Source: Mucilaginibacter ginsenosidivorans (lineage in GTDB: Bacteria > Bacteroidota > Bacteroidia > Sphingobacteriales > Sphingobacteriaceae). Taken from it: a stretch of DNA of 64,000 nucleotides. This document shows positions 57,447 through 64,000 of this stretch, piece by piece. The stretch spans positions 5,270,001 through 5,334,000 of the forward strand of contig NZ_CP042436.1 of assembly GCF_007971025.1 (NCBI RefSeq). Direction: 5' to 3'. Position 1 is the stretch's first letter; each line of letters begins with the position of its first letter. Below the pieces are notes generated by a model. That model did not search any database, was not told the origin of the DNA, and was given only the letters and a program-made list of their open reading frames with translations. The position numbers were made by a program, and so were the translations under genes.

Positions 57447-58715
57447 TTAAATGTGATGATGTAAGCTCTCTTCCAGGAACGGGTGGTTCTTTGGTATAAG
57501 CGATTTGAATCTGCTCAGCGTGCTCAGCAACAGGTATGTGAACAAACCTGCAAATCCTATAAACACGCCAGGTTCAACCCAACTGATAACTCCCCAGTAC
57601 CAGTGCTCGTGCGGAGCTATGGTGCCCGGAGCGATCATCTGGAAGTAATCCAGCCAGTGGCCGCACAGCAATATGATGCACATTACTTTTAAAGTACCCA
57701 CATAGCGTTTCGAATCGCGCGACATTAATACAAGTAATGGCGCACCAAAGTTGATAACGATATTCAGCCAGAACCAAACTTTAAAATCAGGTTCCCATCT
57801 TCTGTAGAAATAAGCTGCTTCTTCGGGAATATTTGCATACCATGTAAGCAGGAATTGCGCAAACCACAGGTAGGTCCAGAAAACCGAGAAGGCGAACATA
57901 AATAAACCCATATTGTGCAAATGGTTTTCGGTAACCCATGGCAGGTATCCGGCCTTTCTCAGGTAAATGATAACCAGTGTCATCGCCGACAGGCCGCTTA
58001 CCCATAGGGCAGCCAGGTTATACCAGCCGAACATGGTAGAGAACCAGCGTGCCTCGAGCGACATAATGCTGTCGAAGGCAAATACCGGAACTGTGAAACC
58101 GAACAAAACCAGGAACACCGCCGAAGCAACAAAGCTTTTGTTATAAAACTTCATGCCGCCCAGTTCATCCTCGCTCATCGAATATTTCTGAAGCAGCCAT
58201 CCGAACAGGCTGTAAATAGCCAGGAAGCCTATGATACGGGCCAAAAAGAACCCGACATTTAAATATCCCGATTTACCAGCGATAACCGCGTCATATATCC
58301 CGCTGCCCTTAACGGTAAGATCCTTTGAGGCCCAGCGCGCATACAGGTATGGTTCTACGTGCTCCTTCCCGTCAACATTAACCGTGTGGGTCATGGATAA
58401 ACCGGCCACTACGATAATGATCAGTATAACTGCTGCTATCGGCAATACACGACCAAAGGCCTGCGGTATGCGTAAAATAGATGCCGACCAGCCTGCCTGC
58501 GCTGCGTACTGAATAGCGCAGAACATTACCCCTGCGGTACATACGCAGGTAAAGTAATAACCCATCAGCAGCAGGTTAGAAAAAGTACGCTGCTGGTGCC
58601 CGGTTAAAAACCCTGCCAAAATGGTTACAACACCAATAACAATAGCGATCAAGCTCCAGGTTTTTACTTTGCCTGTAAATTGATATTGCTCGTCAAAACT
58701 ATTATGAGTCTTCAT
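57447..58715 (-). CDS. actF: Alternative complex III subunit ActF
   Basis: The 422 residues form ten membrane helices and resemble the smaller quinol-binding NrfD-like subunit of alternative complex III. FMSMEARWFSTMFGWYN-type sequence (SIMSLEARWFSTMFGWYNLA, near 230), RRWEPDFKVWFWLN and the terminal HPFLEESLHHHI fit. It forms the membrane part together with ActC, and no heme motif is present. It lies between actE and coxB, so complex III and the oxidase are co-transcribed, as is usual in this phylum. Confidence 0.9.
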   Translation of the reverse strand: MKTHNSFDEQYQFTGKVKTWSLIAIVIGVVTILAGFLTGHQQRTFSNLLLMGYYFTCVCTAGVMFCAIQYAAQAGWSASILRIPQAFGRVLPIAAVILIIIVVAGLSMTHTVNVDGKEHVEPYLYARWASKDLTVKGSGIYDAVIAGKSGYLNVGFFLARIIGFLAIYSLFGWLLQKYSMSEDELGGMKFYNKSFVASAVFLVLFGFTVPVFAFDSIMSLEARWFSTMFGWYNLAALWVSGLSAMTLVIIYLRKAGYLPWVTENHLHNMGLFMFAFSVFWTYLWFAQFLLTWYANIPEEAAYFYRRWEPDFKVWFWLNIVINFGAPLLVLMSRDSKRYVGTLKVMCIILLCGHWLDYFQMIAPGTIAPHEHWYWGVISWVEPGVFIGFAGLFTYLLLSTLSRFKSLIPKNHPFLEESLHHHI

Positions 58716-58724
58716 TTAATAATA

Positions 58725-59300
58725 TTATTGTTTTTGTAAATGGTGCACATACATAATTACTTTCCAGCGCTCCTCCGGTGCAAGCTGCGAAGCGTATGAA
58801 CCCATTGCATTTACTCCATAAGTTATGGTATGATATATTTTGCCGTCGGTCAGATCTTTCATGTTACCGCCGCGCGACGATACCCCGCTCGAGTAAGATG
58901 GAGGCGCCGGATATCCGTGCTGCACTACCAAACCATCGCCCTGTCCGTTCATACCGTGGCATGGCGAGCAGAAGTGCTCGAAAAGCACTTTTCCGTCGGC
59001 CATATTAGCCTCAGTTTGCGGCAGCGGGCTCGTAACTTCGGTGCCTGCTTTTTCATACCCGTCTTTTGTATTTGGATAGTCGAACGTTACAAAGCCGATA
59101 GGAATAGTTCCTGCAGGCGGAGTTTGTGCCGTCTTTCCGTCTTTAAAGTTAGGGTTGGCCTGATCGGGGTCATACGCAATATGCTCATACATATTGGGGG
59201 CGTATTCCCAACCCGTGCTCCTTTTATCCTTGCACGAGGTAATTACAACCGTGGCCGCTATAGCCACCGATGCGATCCCCAATACTTTTATTTTATTCAT
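58725..59300 (-). CDS. actE: Alternative complex III cytochrome c subunit ActE
   Basis: A monoheme cytochrome c lipoprotein: lipobox VVITSC (Cys23) and one heme motif CSPCH (about residue 112-116) followed by GMNGQGDG; a Met near the C-terminus in GVNAMGSYASQL should be the sixth ligand. From the ATG at 59300 it has 191 residues. This start lies inside the last codons of actD (8-base overlap), showing translational coupling; another ATG lies three codons upstream. Confidence 0.92.
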   Translation of the reverse strand: MNKIKVLGIASVAIAATVVITSCKDKRSTGWEYAPNMYEHIAYDPDQANPNFKDGKTAQTPPAGTIPIGFVTFDYPNTKDGYEKAGTEVTSPLPQTEANMADGKVLFEHFCSPCHGMNGQGDGLVVQHGYPAPPSYSSGVSSRGGNMKDLTDGKIYHTITYGVNAMGSYASQLAPEERWKVIMYVHHLQKQ

Positions 59301-59829
59301 AGCTAACATATTTTCTGTCGTTATGCTTTATTTCAACCGCCCCGGCTTCCTTTAATATATTCGTAATGTCTTCGTGCGGGATATTCCCTTTCGCATCAAT
59401 AGCGATCACAAAACGGTCGTCTGTTGCCCTCAACTCCATAACCCTTGGCGCCCGGCCGGGGAAAAGGTGTGTGGCGAAGAAGAAGGTGATCGTCATACCA
59501 AACGCCGTGAACAATACTGTCCATTCGAAAGTGGCAGGGATAAAGTTTGGAACTGCAAATGCCGGTTTACCACCGATATTCATCGGCCAGTCGTGCACCA
59601 GGGTATAATAAATGATGCTGAAAATGGTTGTACCGCCCAGGCAGCCGAACATGAATGCCGCGTAACCCAAACGCGATGATTTGATACCCAGTTTATCGTC
59701 AATACCGTGGATAGGCATTGGGGTATACACATCATAAATAGGGACGCTGTTCTTCTGCAATTTATCGATCCCGTGCATCATCACATCCGGATCGTCAAAA
59801 AGGCCTAATATAAATTTAGTGCTGCTCAT
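59293..59829 (-). CDS. actD: Alternative complex III subunit ActD (DUF3341)
   Basis: The 178 residues show the DUF3341 pattern: KFILGLFDDPDVMMHGIDKLQKNS at the start, two membrane helices (about 56-80 and 98-120) with KPAFAVPNFIPATFEWTVLFTAFGM, and a soluble C-terminus with RATDDRFVIAI. ActD is a membrane-anchored accessory subunit without cofactors. It starts 2 nt after actC ends and overlaps actE. Confidence 0.93.
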   Translation of the reverse strand: MSSTKFILGLFDDPDVMMHGIDKLQKNSVPIYDVYTPMPIHGIDDKLGIKSSRLGYAAFMFGCLGGTTIFSIIYYTLVHDWPMNIGGKPAFAVPNFIPATFEWTVLFTAFGMTITFFFATHLFPGRAPRVMELRATDDRFVIAIDAKGNIPHEDITNILKEAGAVEIKHNDRKYVSYE

Positions 59830-59831
59830 TA

Positions 59832-61304
59832 TTATTTCCCTTTATAGTCCGACAGTTCAACGCTGTCAAATTTCGTTAACGACTCTTTATAGAATTCGGC
59901 ATGTGACGGATCGACATGTCCATCGGCCATTAATTTCTTTTTAGCCTGCTCGCTCGAGCTCTTCAGCAACAGTTTTACTTCGGCCATTGCTATTGAAGGG
60001 AAAACCCTGATGAACAGCAGGAACATAGTAAAGAACAAGCCGATAGAGCCAACGAATACGCTCATATCAACCCAGGTCGGATAGAACATGGCCCAGCTTG
60101 ATGGTATAAAGTCGCGGTGAAGCGAGATCACGATGATCACAAAACGTTCGAACCACATACCGATGTTTACCACGATAGACAATACCCACGACACAGGGAT
60201 GTTCGTACGCACCTTTTTGAACCACATCATCTGGGTCATCAGTACGTTACAGCCGTACATCATACAGCCTGCCCACCAGTACGGGCCGGTAAACCTGTTA
60301 AGGAAAGTATATTGTTCGTACTCGCCGCCTGAATAGTAAGCGATGAAGAATTCTGTCAGATAAGCCACACCGACAATAGAACCTGTCAAAAGGATGATCT
60401 TGTTCATCGATTCGATGTGGAACATGGTGATATAGTTCTCCAGGCCTAATACCTTACGCGCTACAAGTAACAGTGTTTGCACCATGGCAAAACCCGAGAA
60501 GATAGCACCCGCAACGAAATAAGGCGGGAATATGGTAGTGTGCCATCCCGGCTCCAGCGATGTGGCAAAGTCCATGGATACTATGGTGTGCACTGAAAGT
60601 ACCAGCGGGGTCGAAACACCTGCCAGGATCAGCGATACGGTCTCGAAACGCTGCCAGGTTTTTACAGAGCCTGTCCAGCCGAACGAGCATATAGAATATA
60701 TCCTGCGGCGGATGCCGGTTGCACGGTCGCGGATGGTTGCCAGATCGGGTAATAAACCTGTATACCAGAATAATAGTGATACCGAGAAGTACGTCGAGAT
60801 AGCGAACACGTCCCATACCAGCGGCGAATTGAAGTTAACCCACAGAGAACCAAACTGGTTTGGCAGCGGCAGCGGCCAGTAAGCCAGCCACGGACGGCCC
60901 ATGTGCGATACGACATAAGTAGCCGCACAAATTACCGCGAAGATGGTCATCGCCTCGGCAGAGCGGTTAATAGAGTTACGCCAGTTTTGACGGAAGAGCA
61001 ATAAGATAGCCGAAATAAGCGTTCCGGCGTGACCGATACCTACCCACCACACGAAACCGGTGATGTCCCAGGCCCAGCCAACTGTTTTGTTCAAGCCCCA
61101 CGAACCTATACCAAACCAAAATGTCCAGCTTACGGCAAACACCCACAGCAACGCGCCAAGCGATGATATGGTGAAGCCTATCCACCAGGCTTTATTGGGC
61201 ATATTTTCTACCGGTCTAAGGATATCATCCGTTATTTTGGCGTAGGTAATATTCTCGCCGGTAATTAACGGTTCCCTTATTATTGATTCTTGATGAGATG
61301 CCAT
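59832..61304 (-). CDS. actC: Alternative complex III membrane subunit ActC (NrfD family)
   Basis: ActC is the larger NrfD/PsrC-type integral membrane subunit with the likely quinol site facing the periplasm. The 490 residues have about ten membrane helices. PVENMPNKAWWIGFTISSLGALLW, HAGTLISAILLLFRQNWRNSINRSAEAMTIF and YFVAGAIFSGFAMVQTLLLV are typical, along with the C-terminal tail. It follows actB by 26 nt. Electrons pass from quinol to the iron-sulfur centres of ActB. Confidence 0.95.
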   Translation of the reverse strand: MASHQESIIREPLITGENITYAKITDDILRPVENMPNKAWWIGFTISSLGALLWVFAVSWTFWFGIGSWGLNKTVGWAWDITGFVWWVGIGHAGTLISAILLLFRQNWRNSINRSAEAMTIFAVICAATYVVSHMGRPWLAYWPLPLPNQFGSLWVNFNSPLVWDVFAISTYFSVSLLFWYTGLLPDLATIRDRATGIRRRIYSICSFGWTGSVKTWQRFETVSLILAGVSTPLVLSVHTIVSMDFATSLEPGWHTTIFPPYFVAGAIFSGFAMVQTLLLVARKVLGLENYITMFHIESMNKIILLTGSIVGVAYLTEFFIAYYSGGEYEQYTFLNRFTGPYWWAGCMMYGCNVLMTQMMWFKKVRTNIPVSWVLSIVVNIGMWFERFVIIVISLHRDFIPSSWAMFYPTWVDMSVFVGSIGLFFTMFLLFIRVFPSIAMAEVKLLLKSSSEQAKKKLMADGHVDPSHAEFYKESLTKFDSVELSDYKGK

Positions 61305-61330
61305 ATTGTATAAATATCTCTTGTTATAGT

Positions 61331-64000
61331 TTATGCTAATGTTTCTGCAGTGTTCCTAACTTTCACCTGGTAGCCAATACCCGGTTTAACGCCAAGCTCT
61401 TCCAACACATAATAAGTTCTTTCGCTCTTCAGCAGTTGCGAAACTTCGGAATTAGGATCGCTTGCATTACCAAACACGATAGCGTTGGTTGGGCATGTTT
61501 GCTGGCAGGCCATTTTGATATCGCCGTCTTTAAGCGGGCGTTTTTCAATTTTAGCTTTCAGCTTACCGGCCTGGATACGCTGGATACACATAGAGCATTT
61601 TTCCATTACACCGCGGAAACGGGTTGTAACATCAGGGTTCAATACCAGGTGTGTATGTTCGTTGATCAGGTAATTGTCAAAGCGTGAGTCGTTCCAGTAG
61701 TTAAACCAGTTAAAGCGGCGCACTTTGTACGGGCAGTTGTTAGCGCAGTAACGGGTACCCACGCAGCGGTTATAAGCCATGTGGTTTATACCTTCGCTGG
61801 AGTGTACGGTAGCCAGTACCGGGCAAACCGTTTCGCATGGAGCATGATCGCAATGCTGGCAAAGCATCGGCTGGTAAACAACCGCTACATTATCCAGGTC
61901 CTTCAGATCCTCTATTTCTTTTTCTTCAGTTATCGATTTACCTTCTTCATTGAAGCTGTAGTAACGGTCGATACGGATCCAGTGCATTTCGCGGCGGCGG
62001 CGAACCTCGTCACGGCCTACAACAGGCACGTTATTTTCGGCGCTGCACGCTACCACGCAGGCACCGCAACCGGTACAGGCATTCAGGTCTATCGCCATCA
62101 CCCAATTGTATTGCGGGTGCTCGTAATCGTCCCAAAGGTCTTCGTATTCTTTATGTTTCAATGAACCGCCGCTGTTTGAAGACGGGTCCTTTACATATTC
62201 TTTAAATGTAGTTTCGCGGATAACATTACGGCCCTCGATAGAGTGGTGCGTCTGGGTTTGGGCCAGTATCACGTTATCGCCGGTTGTGCTTATGGCAGCA
62301 ACAGTAGCGGTTTGGAAAGTTCCGTTTACAAAATTCAGGAACGGATAAACATTTTTACCTACGCCCTGCCCTACCGGACCAGCTTCTGTACGGCCGTAAC
62401 CAAGGGCTATTGAAATAGTTCCCTGTGCCTGGCCCGGCTGCACCAATATTGGCAACGCAATGGTATAGCTTGTATTGTTATTCGGATTCTTTACTTCGAT
62501 ATTGATCACATCGCCCTGTACGTAACCGGCCTTCTTCATATCGGTCGGCGACATGGCAGCAAAGTTGTCCCAGGTAACTTTCGATACCGGGTCGGGCAGT
62601 TCCTGCAGCCATGGGTTATTGGCACGCTTACCATCGCGCAAAGCGATAGACTGGTAAAGCTGAACTTCGTATTGTTTATCACCCTTAGCTTCAAGCGTGG
62701 TGCCCTGGTTAAGGATGGTTTGTGCCACGCCGTTAAGATCCTTGGCAAATGAATAGCTTCCGGCAGGTTTGTCGGCAACTTTTACAAAGCCGGTCTGCAA
62801 CAAAGCTTCCCAGCCCTTTTGGCCCGATAAGCCGCCCTTAGCAAGTAGTTCCTTATCCCAGGTATTCCTTACATACGTGTAATAATCTTTAACTGTGCTG
62901 TCCGACCATACCATCAGGCTTTGTTCGGCCTGGCGGGTATCGTATACCGGGTTGATGGTTGGCTGTATCACGGTATAGTAACCCTCGATGGCGTTACCAT
63001 CACCCCACGATTCAAGGTAGTAATGGTTTGGCGCAACAACGTTACATATAACAGAAGTTTCGTCCTTACGATCGGCGAAGGTCACCTTCAGGCGCACTTT
63101 CTTCAAGGCATCCTTAATGGCCTGCCCGTTATGGTATTCGTAAACCGGGTTTGAGTTGAGGAAGAATACGGCGTCAACTTCGCCGCGGTTCATTTCGCCA
63201 ACAAAATCGGTAAATTCGGCATCGTTGCCTTTATATTGATTTGAATAATTATCCAGGTCGATGGTAGTACCATAGCTTCCTAATTGGGCGTTGATGGCAT
63301 TTACCAGTATTTGTTTGGCTACGTCGTTGCTTCCGCAAACTACAAGCGCCTTACCCTGTGCAGCTTTCAGCTCGGCGGCAACCAGTTTAACTGCTTTATC
63401 AGCCGAGGTATTGCCCAGAGGTTTGCTCCCCGGCAACGTGGTGCCCGTTACGGCATTGTAAAGGTTTACTAGGGCCAATCCTTCTTCTGAAGGTTTGATC
63501 AGGATACGGGTATCAGCATTTGAACCTGTCAGGCTCATACCGGTTTCGAACTGGATATGACGAGACATTTTTTTGTTCGCCAGCGATTTGCTGCCACGGT
63601 TCTTAACCCACTGTCCCATAAATTCGGAAGGCGATATCCAGGTACCGAGGAAATCGGCGCCGAAGCTCACGATCACATCAGCCTTGTCAAAATTGTAATG
63701 CGGGATAACCGCTTTACCGAAACTGTTCTGGTTAGCCTGGATAATGCCGGTGTAAGATACCGCATCATAAGTAATATGCTTGGTGTTTGGATATTGTGCA
63801 ATAAAATCGGCAATTACAGCTAAAGTAGAGGGGCTGTTGATAGTTGAAGTTACCAGCCTGATCTTTTTGCCGCCTGTTTTGATAGCGCCAAGCTCCCGTT
63901 TAACAAAAGTATCTATTTCGTTCCAGCTCGAATCGCCGCCGTCAAGCATCGGGTTGTTCAGCCGGTTGTAGTCGTAAAGATCAAGAACGGAAGCTTGCGC
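61331..64000 (-). CDS. actB: Alternative complex III iron-sulfur / molybdopterin-like subunit ActB, 5' end outside the window
   Basis: The reading frame stays open to the right edge, so the N-terminus (with its expected twin-arginine-type signal) is missing; 889 residues are visible. The first part is the molybdopterin-oxidoreductase-like domain (starting with QASVLDLYDYNRLNNP), which in ActB binds no cofactor. The C-terminal 280 residues are a PsrB/NrfC-like ferredoxin with four Cys clusters: CTGCGACVVAC, CQHCDHAPCETVC, CVGTRYCANNC and CSMC...CQQTC. It is the first gene of the visible cluster; actA (pentaheme cytochrome) should lie just beyond the edge. Confidence 0.95.
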   Translation of the reverse strand, partial: AQASVLDLYDYNRLNNPMLDGGDSSWNEIDTFVKRELGAIKTGGKKIRLVTSTINSPSTLAVIADFIAQYPNTKHITYDAVSYTGIIQANQNSFGKAVIPHYNFDKADVIVSFGADFLGTWISPSEFMGQWVKNRGSKSLANKKMSRHIQFETGMSLTGSNADTRILIKPSEEGLALVNLYNAVTGTTLPGSKPLGNTSADKAVKLVAAELKAAQGKALVVCGSNDVAKQILVNAINAQLGSYGTTIDLDNYSNQYKGNDAEFTDFVGEMNRGEVDAVFFLNSNPVYEYHNGQAIKDALKKVRLKVTFADRKDETSVICNVVAPNHYYLESWGDGNAIEGYYTVIQPTINPVYDTRQAEQSLMVWSDSTVKDYYTYVRNTWDKELLAKGGLSGQKGWEALLQTGFVKVADKPAGSYSFAKDLNGVAQTILNQGTTLEAKGDKQYEVQLYQSIALRDGKRANNPWLQELPDPVSKVTWDNFAAMSPTDMKKAGYVQGDVINIEVKNPNNNTSYTIALPILVQPGQAQGTISIALGYGRTEAGPVGQGVGKNVYPFLNFVNGTFQTATVAAISTTGDNVILAQTQTHHSIEGRNVIRETTFKEYVKDPSSNSGGSLKHKEYEDLWDDYEHPQYNWVMAIDLNACTGCGACVVACSAENNVPVVGRDEVRRRREMHWIRIDRYYSFNEEGKSITEEKEIEDLKDLDNVAVVYQPMLCQHCDHAPCETVCPVLATVHSSEGINHMAYNRCVGTRYCANNCPYKVRRFNWFNYWNDSRFDNYLINEHTHLVLNPDVTTRFRGVMEKCSMCIQRIQAGKLKAKIEKRPLKDGDIKMACQQTCPTNAIVFGNASDPNSEVSQLLKSERTYYVLEELGVKPGIGYQVKVRNTAETLA

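Noticed and set aside
1..64000. CRISPR arrays, tRNA or rRNA genes, transposases, prophage
   Set aside because: No direct repeats with unique spacers, no cloverleaf or rRNA segments noticed, and no transposase or phage-like reading frame was found.

Overview
The window is a chromosomal segment of a Bacteroidota bacterium, most likely family Sphingobacteriaceae (Mucilaginibacter/Pedobacter-like). Support: type IX secretion genes (gldK-L-M-N and a PorW/SprE-like gene); an alternative complex III plus caa3-type oxidase cluster in the usual Bacteroidota order; an F1Fo operon without atpD/atpC; TAnnTTTG -7 boxes in place of E. coli-type promoters; and many Bacteroidota-only DUF families (DUF4271, DUF4286, DUF4349). 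The genus is an inference.

Layout. 1-6.5 kb (- strand): the 5' end of a DUF4349-like lipoprotein, then the ATP synthase operon (transcribed atpZ, AtpI-like, atpB, atpE, atpF, atpH, atpA, atpG). 6.5-13.6 kb (+): PorW/SprE-like lipoprotein, a PBP1A-type penicillin-binding protein and uvrC. 13.7-20.5 kb (-): DUF4271 protein, uroporphyrinogen-III synthase and gldK-L-M-N. 20.5-24.8 kb: a beta-propeller lipoprotein diverging from a TPR histidine kinase/NarL-type regulator pair; all three genes carry the same TACT-N8-AGTA site upstream. 24.8-31.1 kb: hemW, a fasciclin protein, a JmjC/cupin_8 hydroxylase, an esterase, DUF695, a SnoaL/DUF4440-like protein and a PfkB sugar kinase. 31.3-36.7 kb (+): a vWA/MoxR-type AAA+/metallophosphoesterase/UbiA-like/pentapeptide-repeat run. 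36.7-44.2 kb: a small secreted protein, a CocE/NonD hydrolase, a methyltransferase, and an S9-peptidase-like lipoprotein/histidine kinase/OmpR regulator operon in which the S9 protein has lost its catalytic Ser and His. 44.3-49.2 kb: TPR protein, DUF4286, phosphoesterase, OmpA-like lipoprotein, DUF2461, and a small CxxC membrane protein. 49.3-64 kb (-): the respiratory cluster actB(partial)-C-D-E-F, coxB, coxA, ctaA, ctaB, two subunit III genes, subunit IV, SCO and DUF420.

How it works together. The right end encodes a quinol-to-oxygen chain: ActB-F takes electrons from quinol, the oxidase reduces oxygen, CtaA/CtaB make heme A and SCO/DUF420 assist copper-centre assembly. The left end encodes the ATP synthase that uses the resulting proton gradient. 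GldK-N with the PorW-like protein form the core and accessory parts of the T9SS, powered by GldL/GldM.

Non-coding structure is unusually rich. Several intergenic regions hold degenerate tandem arrays of 7- or 8-nt units, often followed by a reverse-complement array in the same register, with a different unit at each locus, reaching into neighbouring start or stop codons. A strong terminator-like hairpin sits inside the ATP synthase operon directly after atpE. Several genes have a -7 box only 3-5 nt before the ATG, suggesting very short or leaderless mRNAs. No tRNA, rRNA, CRISPR array, transposase or phage gene was seen.
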